From: Telluria sp042683405
GTDB lineage: Bacteria > Pseudomonadota > Gammaproteobacteria > Burkholderiales > Burkholderiaceae_D
DNA length: 64,000 nt
Direction: 5' to 3'
Assembly (NCBI RefSeq): GCF_042683405.1
Contig: NZ_JBHUJS010000001.1
Location: forward strand, 558,001-622,000
In this document: piece by piece, positions 48,321 to 57,452 of the stretch
How the letters are laid out: each line of letters begins with the position of its first letter
Position numbering within the stretch: the stretch's first letter is position 1
Notes under the pieces: model-generated
Seen by the model: the letters and a program-made list of their open reading frames with translations, nothing else
Databases searched by the model: none
What the model was told of the DNA's origin: nothing
Program-made: the position numbers and the translations under genes

Positions 48321-49147
48321 TGGCACTCGTTAAGATGAAACCAACCTCGCCAGGCCGTCGCGGCATGGTGAAGGTTGTGACCGAGGGCCTGTTCAAAGGC
48401 CGTCCGTTCGCAGCCCTGGTTGAGAAAAAGTCGAAGACTGCTGGCCGTAACAACAACGGCCACATCACCACCCGCCACATCGGCGGTGGTCACAAGCAGC
48501 ACTATCGCCTGGTCGACTTCAAGCGCCAGAAAGATGGTATCCCTGCGAAAGTGGAACGTATCGAATACGATCCAAACCGCACCGCGCACATCGCGCTGCT
48601 GTGCTACGCCGATGGCGAGCGCCAGTACGTGATCGCGTCCAAGGGCCTGTCCGTCGGCGATTCGCTGATGAACGGTTCGGAAGCGCCGATCAAGGCCGGT
48701 AACTGCCTGCCAATCCGCAACATCCCGGTCGGCACCACGATGCACTGCGTCGAAATGCTGCCAGGCAAAGGCGCGCAGATGGCGCGTACCGCCGGCGCCG
48801 GCGTCGTGCTGATGGCACGCGAAGGCACCTACGCCCAGGTCCGCCTGCGTTCCGGTGAAGTGCGCCGCGTGCACATCGAGTGCCGCGCCACCATCGGTGA
48901 AGTCGGCAACGGCGAGCACAACCTGCGCAAGATCGGTAAGGCTGGCGCGATGCGCTGGCGCGGTGTTCGTCCTACCGTCCGCGGTGTGGTCATGAACCCG
49001 ATCGATCACCCGCACGGTGGTGGTGAAGGTCGTACGGCAGCTGGTCGCCATCCAGTGTCGCCATGGGGTCAACAGACGAAGGGCAAGAAGACGCGTTCGA
49101 ACAAGCGCACTTCTTCGATGATCGTCTCGCGCCGCGGCAAGAAATAA
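48320..49147 (+). CDS. rplB: 50S ribosomal protein L2
   Basis: 275 residues (E. coli 273). The conserved C-terminal loop GVVMNPIDHPHGGGEGRTAAGRHPVSPWG carries the His important for peptidyl-transferase activity. Translationally coupled to rplW. Confidence 0.99.
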   Translation: MALVKMKPTSPGRRGMVKVVTEGLFKGRPFAALVEKKSKTAGRNNNGHITTRHIGGGHKQHYRLVDFKRQKDGIPAKVERIEYDPNRTAHIALLCYADGERQYVIASKGLSVGDSLMNGSEAPIKAGNCLPIRNIPVGTTMHCVEMLPGKGAQMARTAGAGVVLMAREGTYAQVRLRSGEVRRVHIECRATIGEVGNGEHNLRKIGKAGAMRWRGVRPTVRGVVMNPIDHPHGGGEGRTAAGRHPVSPWGQQTKGKKTRSNKRTSSMIVSRRGKK

Positions 49148-49157
49148 GGGATAAAAC

Positions 49158-49433
49158 ATGACTCGTTCATTGAAAAAAGGGCCGTTCATTGACGCCCACC
49201 TGGTGAAAAAAGTCGAAGCCGCGCAAGCGACCAAAGACAAGAAGCCAGTCAAAACCTGGTCGCGCCGCTCGACGATCTCGCCTGACTTCATCGGCCTGAC
49301 GATCGCGGTTCACAACGGCAAACTGCACGTGCCTGTGTATGTTTCCGAGAACATGGTCGGCCACAAGCTCGGTGAATTCGCACTGACCCGTACGTTCAAG
49401 GGTCATGCCGCTGACAAGAAGGCGAAGAAATAA
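49158..49433 (+). CDS. rpsS: 30S ribosomal protein S19
   Basis: 91 residues (E. coli 92), MTRSLKKGPFIDAHLVKKVEAAQATKDKKPVKTWSRRSTI. 30S head protein near the A-site finger. Stop overlaps the rplV start (TAATG). Confidence 0.98.
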   Translation: MTRSLKKGPFIDAHLVKKVEAAQATKDKKPVKTWSRRSTISPDFIGLTIAVHNGKLHVPVYVSENMVGHKLGEFALTRTFKGHAADKKAKK

Positions 49434-49762
49434 TGGAAACTAAAGCTATCCTCAAAGGCGTGCGCCTGTCGGACCAGAAGGGCCGCCTTGTAGCCGATAT
49501 GATCCGTGGCAAGAAAGTTGACGCAGCACTCAACATTCTTCAGTTCAGCCCGAAGAAGGGCGCGACCATCATCAAGAAGGTGCTGGAGTCCGCAATCGCG
49601 AACGCCGAGCACAACGATGGCGCCGACATCGACGAGCTGAAAGTTGTCGAGATCTATGTCGAAAAGGGCCCGATCCTGAAGCGCTTTACGGCACGTGCCA
49701 AAGGCCGCGGTGATCGTATCTCCAAACAATCCTGTCACATCTACGTGACTGTCGGTAACTAA
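49433..49762 (+). CDS. rplV: 50S ribosomal protein L22
   Basis: 109 residues (E. coli 110). The beta-hairpin KRFTARAKGRGDRISKQSCHIYVTV lines the exit tunnel near the macrolide site. Coupled to rpsS. Confidence 0.98.
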   Translation: METKAILKGVRLSDQKGRLVADMIRGKKVDAALNILQFSPKKGATIIKKVLESAIANAEHNDGADIDELKVVEIYVEKGPILKRFTARAKGRGDRISKQSCHIYVTVGN

Positions 49763-49771
49763 GGGGTCACG

Positions 49772-50590
49772 ATGGGACAGAAGATTCATCCAACAGGCTT
49801 CCGCCTGGCAGTAACCCGTAACTGGGCTTCGCGTTGGTACGCCGGCAATGGCAACTTTGCCGCCATGCTGAACGAAGACCTGAAGGCACGCGCGTTCCTG
49901 AAAAAGAAACTGAAGAATGCTTCGGTTGGCCGCATCGTCATCGAGCGTCCAGCCAAGAACGCACGCTTCACGATCTACAGCTCGCGTCCTGGCGTCGTGA
50001 TCGGCAAGAAGGGCGAAGACATCGAAGTACTGAAGTCTTCCCTGACCAAGATCATGGGCGTGCCGGTGCACGTGAACATCGAAGAAATCCGCAAGCCGGA
50101 AATCGATTCGCAGCTGATCGCCGATTCGATTTCGCAGCAGCTGGAAAAGCGCATCATGTTCCGCCGCGCGATGAAGCGCGCAATGCAAAATGCAATGCGC
50201 CTGGGCGCGGTCGGTATCAAGATCATGTCGTCGGGCCGTCTGAACGGCATCGAAATCGCACGTACCGAATGGTACCGCGAAGGCCGTGTGCCTCTGCACA
50301 CCCTGCGCGCCGATATCGACTACGGCACCAGCGAAGCTTCGACCACCTACGGCATCATCGGCGTCAAGGTGTGGGTCTACAAGGGCGACCGTTCGGCAAC
50401 GGGCGAAGCGCCAGTGATCGACACGCCACCGGACGAGAAGAAGCCACGTGGCCCACGTCGCGATGACGGCAAGCCAGGCGCTGGACGTCGTCCAGGCCCA
50501 GGCGGCGCCAAGCCAGCAGCTGCTCCAGCCGCTCGCCGTGCTGCCAAGCCGGCCGCTGCTGCAGCCGCACCTGAGAAAGCAGGAGAATAA
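49772..50590 (+). CDS. rpsC: 30S ribosomal protein S3, extended C-terminus
   Basis: 272 residues, about 39 more than E. coli. The KH domain (VVIGKKGEDIEVLKSSLTKIMG) and the mRNA-entry segment are standard. The extra residues from about 225 are low complexity, Pro/Gly/Arg then Ala/Lys-rich (RRPGPGGAKPAAAPAARRAA), a disordered tail seen in variable length in betaproteobacterial S3. Confidence 0.98.
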   Translation: MGQKIHPTGFRLAVTRNWASRWYAGNGNFAAMLNEDLKARAFLKKKLKNASVGRIVIERPAKNARFTIYSSRPGVVIGKKGEDIEVLKSSLTKIMGVPVHVNIEEIRKPEIDSQLIADSISQQLEKRIMFRRAMKRAMQNAMRLGAVGIKIMSSGRLNGIEIARTEWYREGRVPLHTLRADIDYGTSEASTTYGIIGVKVWVYKGDRSATGEAPVIDTPPDEKKPRGPRRDDGKPGAGRRPGPGGAKPAAAPAARRAAKPAAAAAAPEKAGE

Positions 50591-50592
50591 TC

Positions 50593-51012
50593 ATGCTGCA
50601 ACCAGCACGCAGGAAGTATCGTAAAGAGCAGAAAGGCCGTAACACCGGCATTTCGCACACCGCCGGCACCAATGTGTCGTTCGGCGAGTTCGGCCTGAAG
50701 GCAGTTGCCCGCGGCCGTATCACCGCACGCCAGATCGAGTCCGCTCGTCGTGCGATGACCCGTCACATCAAGCGTGGCGGCCGTATCTGGATCCGCGTTT
50801 TCCCGGACAAGCCGATTTCGAACAAGCCGGCAGAAGTTCGTATGGGTAACGGTAAAGGTAATCCGGAATACTACGTCGCTGAAATCCGTCCGGGCAAGGT
50901 CCTGTACGAGATGGACGGCGTCGCCGAAGAACTGGCGCGCGAAGCATTCCGCCTGGCCGCTGCCAAACTGCCACTGGCTACCACCTTCGTGGTGCGCCAG
51001 GTCGGCCAATAA
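50593..51012 (+). CDS. rplP: 50S ribosomal protein L16
   Basis: 139 residues (E. coli 136), MLQPARRKYRKEQKGRNTGISHTAGTNVSFGEFGLKA. It contacts A-site tRNA; the Arg in the RxGxGKGxP-like segment (VRMGNGKGNPEYYVAEI) is the RNA-binding core. Two bp after rpsC. Confidence 0.98.
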   Translation: MLQPARRKYRKEQKGRNTGISHTAGTNVSFGEFGLKAVARGRITARQIESARRAMTRHIKRGGRIWIRVFPDKPISNKPAEVRMGNGKGNPEYYVAEIRPGKVLYEMDGVAEELAREAFRLAAAKLPLATTFVVRQVGQ

Positions 51013-51024
51013 CAGGAGTGAAAT

Positions 51025-51216
51025 ATGAAAGCATCTGAACTCCGCGGCAAAGACCAGGACGCTCTGCAAAAAGAGCTCAACGAGCTGCTGAAGGCACAGT
51101 TCGGCCTGCGTATGCAAATCGCTACGCAACAGCTGAACAACACCGCCCAGCTCAAGAAGGTGCGCCGCGATATCGCACGTGTGAAAACGGTAATGAACTC
51201 GAAGGAAGCAAAATGA
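51025..51216 (+). CDS. rpmC: 50S ribosomal protein L29
   Basis: 63 residues, the standard length (MKASELRGKDQDALQKELNELLKAQFGLRMQIATQQ). Two-helix hairpin beside the exit tunnel. ATGA overlap with rpsQ. Confidence 0.97.
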   Translation: MKASELRGKDQDALQKELNELLKAQFGLRMQIATQQLNNTAQLKKVRRDIARVKTVMNSKEAK

Positions 51217-51479
51217 CTGATCAAGTAAAGCTGAAGCGTACGCTGATCGGTAAAGTTGTGTCCGACAAGATGGACAAGACCGTTACCGTTCTGATCGAGC
51301 GCCACGTTAAACATCCTCTGTACGGCAAGATCATCGTGCGCAGCAACAAGTACCACGCGCACGACGAAGCGAACCAGGCGAAGATCGGCGACACCGTCGA
51401 AATCGCCGAAGGCCGCCCGATCTCGAAGACGAAGGCATGGACCCTGACCCGCGTGGTGCAAGTCGCGCAGGTCCTCTAA
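51213..51479 (+). CDS. rpsQ: 30S ribosomal protein S17
   Basis: 88 residues (E. coli 84). OB-fold 16S rRNA binder: RTLIGKVVSDKMDKTVTVLIERHVKHPLYGKII. Last gene of the S10 block; a 276-bp gap with a hairpin and possible promoter precedes rplN. Confidence 0.98.
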   Translation: MTDQVKLKRTLIGKVVSDKMDKTVTVLIERHVKHPLYGKIIVRSNKYHAHDEANQAKIGDTVEIAEGRPISKTKAWTLTRVVQVAQVL

Positions 51480-51530
51480 AGCAGTAAAAAGCTGCCCTGG
51501 TGTGTAAAAACATCGGGGTGCACAAAGAAG

Positions 51531-51566
51531 TTGCAGGCCCGCTGGTATTGTGTAATACTAGCGGGC
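51531..51566 (+). promoter_or_regulatory. Possible spc promoter overlapped by a 13-bp hairpin
   Basis: TTGCAG (51531-51536), 17 bp, AATACT (51554-51559) forms a moderate promoter. The same bases make a stem GCCCGCTGGTATT / AATACTAGCGGGC (51537-51566) with one G-U pair and a GTGT tetraloop. As RNA it could terminate or stabilise the S10 message; as DNA it overlaps the -10. The rest of the 51480-51755 gap holds no gene I can support. Confidence 0.45.
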
Positions 51567-51755
51567 TTCGTTCATGTATTGCCGCAAGTGGTCACCCAGG
51601 TGGCTGCGGTCATCGAAGACGACAGTAATTTAGTAGTTTTTGGTAAGTCAATCACCCAATCGTGTGCTCCAGCAGGGGCGCTCCGGCGGGACCAAGACTG
51701 ACCGCAGGCCCACATTTGTGGGAATTCTTCGGCTTAAGTTGGGAAAGAGATAACT

Positions 51756-52124
51756 ATGATTCAAACTGAGAGCCGGCTCGAAGTGGCCGACAATACCGGT
51801 GCGAAAGAAGTACTGTGCATCAAGGTATTGGGCGGTTCCAAGCGCCGTTATGCTGGCATTGGCGACGTGATCAAAGTCACCGTGAAGGTGGCAGCTCCAC
51901 GCGGCCGTGTCAAAAAAGGTGAAATTTATAACGCCGTGGTCGTGCGTACCGCTAAAGGTGTGCGCCGCCAGGATGGTTCCCTGGTCAAGTTCGACGGCAA
52001 TGCCGCCGTGCTGCTGAACAGCAAGCTGGAACCGATCGGTACCCGTATTTTCGGACCAGTCACGCGCGAACTGCGTACTGAAAAGTTCATGAAGATCGTG
52101 TCCCTGGCACCTGAAGTTCTGTAA
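51756..52124 (+). CDS. rplN: 50S ribosomal protein L14
   Basis: 122 residues (E. coli 123), MIQTESRLEVADNTGAKEVLCIKVLGGSKRRYAGIGD. It forms inter-subunit bridges with 16S rRNA. First gene of the spc block. Confidence 0.98.
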   Translation: MIQTESRLEVADNTGAKEVLCIKVLGGSKRRYAGIGDVIKVTVKVAAPRGRVKKGEIYNAVVVRTAKGVRRQDGSLVKFDGNAAVLLNSKLEPIGTRIFGPVTRELRTEKFMKIVSLAPEVL

Positions 52125-52133
52125 GGAGTCGTA

Positions 52134-52448
52134 ATGGATAAGATTCGTAAAAACGACGAAGTCATCGTTCTGACCGGCAAAGACAAGGGCAAGCGCGGTG
52201 TCGTTTCCCGTCGCGTCGATGCGGAGCACGTCGTGGTTGACGGCATCAACATGGCCAAGAAGGCCGTGAAGCCAAACCCGATGACTGGCGTAACTGGCGG
52301 TATCGTTGACAAGGCGATGCCAATCCACGTGTCCAACGTTGCATTGTTCAATGCAGCCACGGGCAAGGCAGATCGCGTGGGCTTCAAAGATGTGGACGGC
52401 AAAAAAGTCCGCGTCTTCAAGTCCAACGGCGAAGCAGTGAAGGTGTAA
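52134..52448 (+). CDS. rplX: 50S ribosomal protein L24
   Basis: 104 residues, equal to E. coli. KOW motif DEVIVLTGKDKGKRGVVSRR. Early 50S assembly initiator. 9 bp after rplN. Confidence 0.98.
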   Translation: MDKIRKNDEVIVLTGKDKGKRGVVSRRVDAEHVVVDGINMAKKAVKPNPMTGVTGGIVDKAMPIHVSNVALFNAATGKADRVGFKDVDGKKVRVFKSNGEAVKV

Positions 52449-52453
52449 TTGAC

Positions 52454-52993
52454 ATGGCACGTCTTCAACAATTCTACAAAGACAAAGTCGTCGCTGACCT
52501 GATCGCCAAGTTTGGCTACAAGTCGGTGATGGAAGTTCCACGCCTGACCAAGATCACCCTGAACATGGGCCTGTCGGAAGCAGTCGCTGACAAGAAAGTC
52601 ATCGAGCACGCTACCGGCGACCTGTCGAAGATCGCTGGCCAGAAGCCAGTCGTGACCAAGGCACGCAAGGCAATCGCAGGTTTCAAGATCCGCGAAGGCT
52701 ACCCGATCGGTACGATGGTGACCCTGCGCGGCGCCCGTATGTATGAGTTCCTGGACCGTTTCATCACCGTGGCCCTGCCGCGCGTGCGTGACTTCCGCGG
52801 CGTCAATGGCCGCTCGTTCGACGGCCGTGGCAACTACAACATCGGCGTGAAAGAGCAGATCATCTTCCCGGAAATCGAGTACGACAAGATCGACGCTCTG
52901 CGTGGCATGAACATCTCGATCACCACGACCGCAAAGACCGACGACGAAGCGAAAGCTCTGCTCGCCGCCTTTAAATTCCCGTTCAGGAACTAA
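52454..52993 (+). CDS. rplE: 50S ribosomal protein L5
   Basis: 179 residues, equal to E. coli. VPRLTKITLNMGLSEAVADKK and the P-site-tRNA loop region are typical. Part of the 5S rRNA particle with L18 and L25. Confidence 0.98.
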   Translation: MARLQQFYKDKVVADLIAKFGYKSVMEVPRLTKITLNMGLSEAVADKKVIEHATGDLSKIAGQKPVVTKARKAIAGFKIREGYPIGTMVTLRGARMYEFLDRFITVALPRVRDFRGVNGRSFDGRGNYNIGVKEQIIFPEIEYDKIDALRGMNISITTTAKTDDEAKALLAAFKFPFRN

Positions 52994-52999
52994 TAGATC

Positions 53000-53305
53000 A
53001 TGGCAAAACTCGCACTGATTAACCGTGAACAGAAGCGTGCAGACCTGGTGGAGAAATTCGCCGCAAAGCGTGCCGCTCTGAAGGCCATCATCGATGACCA
53101 GTCCAAAACGGAAGAAGAACGCTACGAAGCCCGCCTGAAACTGCAAGCACTGCCGCGTAACTCGGCGCCGACCCGCCAGCGTAACCGCTGCGCGATCACC
53201 GGCCGCCCACGTGGCACCTTCCGCAAGTTCGGCCTGGCCCGTACGAAGCTCCGCGAATTCGCCATGAAGGGCGAAATTCCGGGCATGACCAAAGCTAGCT
53301 GGTAA
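53000..53305 (+). CDS. rpsN: 30S ribosomal protein S14 (zinc-free form)
   Basis: 101 residues, the long zinc-independent (C-minus) type: MAKLALINREQKRADLVEKFAAKRAALKAII, only one Cys (NRCAITGRPRG). 30S head protein. Confidence 0.98.
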   Translation: MAKLALINREQKRADLVEKFAAKRAALKAIIDDQSKTEEERYEARLKLQALPRNSAPTRQRNRCAITGRPRGTFRKFGLARTKLREFAMKGEIPGMTKASW

Positions 53306-53319
53306 TAGGAGAATAAGCA

Positions 53320-53715
53320 ATGAGTATGAGCGATCCTATCGCCGATATGCTGACCCGCATTCGCAACGCACAAGGCGTGCAAAAGACCACCGTGGCAATG
53401 CCATCGTCCAAGGTCAAGGTTGCGATTGCCAACGTCCTGAAAGACGAGGGTTACATTGAAGATTTCGCAGTGACCACCGAAGGTGGCAAGGCGGAACTGA
53501 AGATCGGTTTGAAGTATTACGTTGGCCGTCCGGTCATCGAGCGCCTCGAGCGCGTGTCCCGTCCTGGCCTGCGCATCTACAAAGGCAAGGATGAAATCCC
53601 GACCGTCATGAACGGCCTGGGCGTGGCGATCGTGTCCACCCCACAAGGCGTCATGACCGACCGCAAAGCACGTACCGCCGGTGTTGGTGGCGAAGTGATT
53701 TGCTACGTGGCTTAA
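53320..53715 (+). CDS. rpsH: 30S ribosomal protein S8
   Basis: 131 residues (E. coli 130), MSMSDPIADMLTRIRNAQ. Binds the central domain of 16S rRNA and represses the spc operon in E. coli. An in-frame ATG two codons later is an alternative start. Confidence 0.98.
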   Translation: MSMSDPIADMLTRIRNAQGVQKTTVAMPSSKVKVAIANVLKDEGYIEDFAVTTEGGKAELKIGLKYYVGRPVIERLERVSRPGLRIYKGKDEIPTVMNGLGVAIVSTPQGVMTDRKARTAGVGGEVICYVA

Positions 53716-53725
53716 GGAGTAGACG

Positions 53726-54259
53726 ATGTCTCGAGTAGCTAAGATGCCAATCGCGGTACCAGCCGGTACCGACGTGGCAATCAGCGCCGCAGCGATCACG
53801 GTCAAGGGCCCGCTGGGCACCATGACCCAAGCGCTGAACGGCCTGGTCAAGGTAGAAAACAACAACGGTACGCTGACGTTCGACGTGATCGACGACAGCC
53901 GCGAGTCGAACGCGATGTCCGGCACGCTGCGCGCCCTGGTCAACAACATGGTGACCGGCGTAACCAAGGGCTTCGAGAAGAAGCTGTCGCTGGTCGGCGT
54001 GGGCTACAAGGCCCAGGCTGCAGGCGACAAGCTGAACCTGTCGCTCGGCTTCTCCCACCCGGTCGCGCACCAGATGCCGGAAGGCGTCAAGGTCGCAACC
54101 CCGACCCCGACCGAAATCGTGATCAGCGGTATCGATCGCCAGAAGGTCGGCCAGGTGGCTGCTGAAGTTCGTGCTTACCGCTCCCCTGAGCCTTACAAGG
54201 GCAAGGGCGTCCGCTATGTGGACGAAGTGGTCAAGCTTAAAGAAACCAAGAAGAAATAA
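53726..54259 (+). CDS. rplF: 50S ribosomal protein L6
   Basis: 177 residues, equal to E. coli. The C-terminal signature PEPYKGKGVRYVDEVV is intact; changes there give aminoglycoside resistance. Confidence 0.98.
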   Translation: MSRVAKMPIAVPAGTDVAISAAAITVKGPLGTMTQALNGLVKVENNNGTLTFDVIDDSRESNAMSGTLRALVNNMVTGVTKGFEKKLSLVGVGYKAQAAGDKLNLSLGFSHPVAHQMPEGVKVATPTPTEIVISGIDRQKVGQVAAEVRAYRSPEPYKGKGVRYVDEVVKLKETKKK

Positions 54260-54270
54260 TAGGGGCCGAC

Positions 54271-54633
54271 ATGGACAAGAAAGAATCCCGTCTGCGCCGT
54301 GGTCGTCAGACCCGCATCAAGATCGCGCAGCTTGGCGTGAACCGCCTGTCGGTACACCGCACCAACCTGCACATCTATGCGAACCTGATCTCCCCGGACG
54401 CCAAAGTGCTGGTTTCGGCTTCGACCCTCGAAGCGGAAGTGCGCGCCGAACTGGCTGGCAAGACCGGCAAGGGCGGCAACGCCGCCGCCGCTGCCATCGT
54501 TGGCAAGCGCGTCGCAGAGAAAGCACTGAAAGCAGGAATCACCGAAGTAGCGTTCGACCGCTCCGGTTTCCGTTACCACGGCCGTGTGAAGGCGCTGGCG
54601 GAAGCCGCGCGCGAAGCCGGTCTGAAGTTCTAA
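54271..54633 (+). CDS. rplR: 50S ribosomal protein L18
   Basis: 120 residues (E. coli 117). 5S rRNA binder: RLSVHRTNLHIYANLISPDAKVLVSASTLE and FDRSGFRYHGRVKALAEAAREAGLKF. Confidence 0.98.
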   Translation: MDKKESRLRRGRQTRIKIAQLGVNRLSVHRTNLHIYANLISPDAKVLVSASTLEAEVRAELAGKTGKGGNAAAAAIVGKRVAEKALKAGITEVAFDRSGFRYHGRVKALAEAAREAGLKF

Positions 54634-54645
54634 GGAAGAATCGTC

Positions 54646-55164
54646 ATGGCAAAAATGCAAGCGAAAATGGCCAGCGACAAGCCGGATGATGGCATGCGCG
54701 AAAAAATGATCGCGATCAACCGCGTGACCAAAGTGGTCAAGGGTGGTCGTATCATGGGCTTTGCAGCACTGACCGTGGTTGGTGACGGCGATGGCCGCAT
54801 CGGCATGGGCAAGGGCAAGTCGAAGGAAGTTCCGGTCGGCGTGCAAAAGGCAATGGAAGAAGCGCGCCGCAACCTGATCAAGGTACCGCTCAAGAACGGC
54901 ACCCTGCAGCACACGGTGGAAGGCCGTCACGGCGCCTCGCGCGTCATGATGTCGCCAGCCAAGCCGGGTACCGGCGTCATCGCCGGCGGTGCAATGCGCG
55001 CGATCTTCGAAGTGATGGGCGTGACCGACGTGGTGGCAAAGTCCACCGGTTCGTCGAACCCGTACAACCTGGTGCGTGCTACCCTGAACGGCCTCGCGAA
55101 AATGAGCACTCCGGCTGACATCGCTGCCAAGCGCGGCAAGTCGGTTGAAGAAATCCTGGGCTAA
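54646..55164 (+). CDS. rpsE: 30S ribosomal protein S5
   Basis: 172 residues (E. coli 167). The spectinomycin-site loop VTKVVKGGRIMGFAALTVVGDG is wild type in form; the second domain has GVTDVVAKSTGSSNPYNLVRATLNGL. Helps decoding accuracy. Confidence 0.98.
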   Translation: MAKMQAKMASDKPDDGMREKMIAINRVTKVVKGGRIMGFAALTVVGDGDGRIGMGKGKSKEVPVGVQKAMEEARRNLIKVPLKNGTLQHTVEGRHGASRVMMSPAKPGTGVIAGGAMRAIFEVMGVTDVVAKSTGSSNPYNLVRATLNGLAKMSTPADIAAKRGKSVEEILG

Positions 55165-55174
55165 GGTGAAGACT

Positions 55175-55354
55175 ATGGCAAACACTATCAAAGTGAAACT
55201 GGTCAAGGGCCTGATCGGCACGCGTCAAGACCACCGTGCAACCGTACGCGGCCTGGGCCTGCGTCGCGTGAACTCGGTCTCCGAGCTCGTCGACACCCCA
55301 TCCGTGCGCGGCATGATCAACAAAGTCTCGTACCTCGTTAAAGTTGTTGCGTAA
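55175..55354 (+). CDS. rpmD: 50S ribosomal protein L30
   Basis: 59 residues, equal to E. coli: MANTIKVKLVKGLIGTRQDHRATVRGLGLRRVNS. Ten bp after rpsE; an upstream in-frame ATG at 55145 lies inside rpsE and was rejected. Confidence 0.97.
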   Translation: MANTIKVKLVKGLIGTRQDHRATVRGLGLRRVNSVSELVDTPSVRGMINKVSYLVKVVA

Positions 55355-55383
55355 GCCTTAGGGCTTACGTTACGGAGAAATAC

Positions 55384-55815
55384 ATGGAACTGAATACCAT
55401 TCAACCAGCCGAAGGCGCCAAGCACGCTAAGCGTCGCGTCGGCCGTGGCATCGGCTCCGGCCTGGGCAAGACCGCCGGTCGCGGTCACAAGGGTCAGAAA
55501 TCGCGTTCGGGCGGCTTCCACAAAGTCGGCTTCGAAGGCGGTCAGATGCCTCTGCAGCGCCGTCTGCCGAAGCGCGGTTTCAAGTCGCTCAACGCCACCT
55601 TCAAAGCTGAAGTGCGCCTGTCCGACCTGAACAACCTGCCAGTCGGCGACGTCGACGTGCTGGTCCTGAAGCAAGCGGGCATCCTGCCTGTGCTGGCGAA
55701 AGACGTGCGCGTGATCCTGTCCGGCGAAGTCACCAAAGCGGTGAACCTCAAAGGCATCAAGGCTACGGCTGGCGCGAAAGCGGCAATCGAAGCTGCTGGC
55801 GGCTCGGTCGCGTAA
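55384..55815 (+). CDS. rplO: 50S ribosomal protein L15
   Basis: 143 residues (E. coli 144). Gly/Arg-rich N-terminal RNA-binding arm RVGRGIGSGLGKTAGRGHKGQKSRSGG. Precedes secY by 29 bp. Confidence 0.98.
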   Translation: MELNTIQPAEGAKHAKRRVGRGIGSGLGKTAGRGHKGQKSRSGGFHKVGFEGGQMPLQRRLPKRGFKSLNATFKAEVRLSDLNNLPVGDVDVLVLKQAGILPVLAKDVRVILSGEVTKAVNLKGIKATAGAKAAIEAAGGSVA

Positions 55816-55844
55816 GTTGGCTGACCGCTTGATCGGAGCAAAAA

Positions 55845-57179
55845 TTGGCGACTAATTCACAACTTGGCAAGAGCGCGGCAGCGGGCTTCCCGTGGAACCG
55901 TCTCTGGTTCCTGCTTGGCGCGTTGGTCGTGTACCGTATCGGCACTCACGTGCCGGTACCGGGGATCGACAAGATCCAGCTGGCGTCGCTGTTCAATCAG
56001 AACGCCGACGGCATCGTAGGCATGTTCAACATGTTCTCCGGTGGCGCGCTGGAACGCTTCTCCGTGTTTGCACTCGGCATCACGCCGTACATTTCGGCCT
56101 CGATCATCATGCAGCTCGCTGCGATCGTGGTGCCGGCACTGGAGACGCTGAAGAAGGAAGGTGAAGCGGGCCGCCGCAAGATGACCCAGTACACCCGCTA
56201 CCTGACGGTGGCGCTGGCGCTGTTCCAGGCATTCGGCATTGCCGTGATGCTGGAGTCGCAGCCGGGACTGGTGATCGATCCGGGCATGACGTTCCGCTTC
56301 GTGACGGTCGTGTCGCTGCTGACCGGTACCATGTTCGTGATGTGGCTCGGCGAGCAGATCACCGAGCGTGGCCTGGGCAACGGCATCTCGATCATCATCT
56401 TTGCCGGTATCGCAGCCGGTCTGCCAAGTGCTCTGGGCGGCTTGTTTACCCAGGTGTCGACTGGCTCGATCCACCCTGCATCGGCACTGTTCATCGTGGC
56501 GATCGTGGCGGTCGTGACCTTCTTCGTCGTGTTCGTCGAACGTGGCCAGCGCAAGATCCTGGTCAATTACGCGAAGCGCCAGGTGGGCAACAAGGTGTAC
56601 GGTGGACAAGCGTCGCACCTGCCCCTCAAGCTCAACATGGCCGGCGTGATCCCGCCGATCTTCGCATCGTCGATCATCCTGTTCCCGGCGACGATCCTCG
56701 ACTGGTTCGCGCAGGGCGCCGATCCGAGCAATCGTGTGGTGGGCTTCCTCCGGGACCTGTCCGCATCGATGGCACCGGGTGAGCCGATCCATGCGCTGTT
56801 GCTGGCGGTGGCGATCATCTTCTTCTGCTTCTTCTATACCGCTCTGGTATTTAACAGCAAGGAGACGGCCGAGAACTTGAAGAAGAGCGGTGCGTTTGTT
56901 CCGGGCATCCGTCCGGGCGAGCAGACGGCACGCTACATCGACAAGATCCTGATGCGGTTGACGCTGGCTGGCGCCGTGTACATTACGCTGGTTTGCCTCG
57001 TGCCTGAGTTCATGCAGGCCCAGTGGAAAGTGCCTTTCTATTTCGGCGGTACTTCCCTGCTGATTCTCGTGGTGGTGACCATGGACTTCATGTCCCAGGT
57101 ACAGAACTACGTGATGTCGCAGCAATATGAATCGCTGCTGCGCAAGGCAAATTTCAAGGGCGGCATGCCGACGCGGTAA
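55845..57179 (+). CDS. secY: Protein translocase subunit SecY
   Basis: 444 residues (E. coli 443), ten transmembrane helices. The start codon is TTG at 55845 with GGAG at 55835-55838; no ATG fits. Landmarks: FLLGALVVYRIGTHVPVPGI (helix 1), the plug region after FNMFSGGALERFSVFALGITPYISASIIMQL, and the basic cytoplasmic loops FVERGQRKILVNYAKRQVG and RPGEQTARYIDKILMRLT. It forms the SecYEG channel. Confidence 0.98.
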   Translation: MATNSQLGKSAAAGFPWNRLWFLLGALVVYRIGTHVPVPGIDKIQLASLFNQNADGIVGMFNMFSGGALERFSVFALGITPYISASIIMQLAAIVVPALETLKKEGEAGRRKMTQYTRYLTVALALFQAFGIAVMLESQPGLVIDPGMTFRFVTVVSLLTGTMFVMWLGEQITERGLGNGISIIIFAGIAAGLPSALGGLFTQVSTGSIHPASALFIVAIVAVVTFFVVFVERGQRKILVNYAKRQVGNKVYGGQASHLPLKLNMAGVIPPIFASSIILFPATILDWFAQGADPSNRVVGFLRDLSASMAPGEPIHALLLAVAIIFFCFFYTALVFNSKETAENLKKSGAFVPGIRPGEQTARYIDKILMRLTLAGAVYITLVCLVPEFMQAQWKVPFYFGGTSLLILVVVTMDFMSQVQNYVMSQQYESLLRKANFKGGMPTR

Positions 57180-57201
57180 CGCGACAGGCAACGGAGAGCG
57201 A

Positions 57202-57420
57202 ATGGCAAAAGACGACGTCATACAAATGCAGGGTGAGATCCTCGAGAACCTGCCCAACGCAACATTTCGAGTAAAGCTGGAAAACGGCCACGTGGTACTC
57301 GGCCACATCAGCGGCAAGATGCGGATGAACTATATCCGCATCCTCCCTGGCGACAAGGTGACGGTGGAACTGACGCCTTACGATTTGAGCCGGGCCCGCA
57401 TCGTGTTCCGGACCAAGTAA
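57202..57420 (+). CDS. infA: Translation initiation factor IF-1
   Basis: 72 residues, equal to E. coli; OB fold MAKDDVIQMQGEILENLPNATFRVKLENGHVVLGHISGKMRMNYIRILPGDKV. It blocks the 30S A site during initiation. Sits between secY and rpmJ as in most betaproteobacteria. Confidence 0.98.
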   Translation: MAKDDVIQMQGEILENLPNATFRVKLENGHVVLGHISGKMRMNYIRILPGDKVTVELTPYDLSRARIVFRTK

Positions 57421-57452
57421 TTTAAGTAAACGAACCAAAAAGAGAGTGCAAA

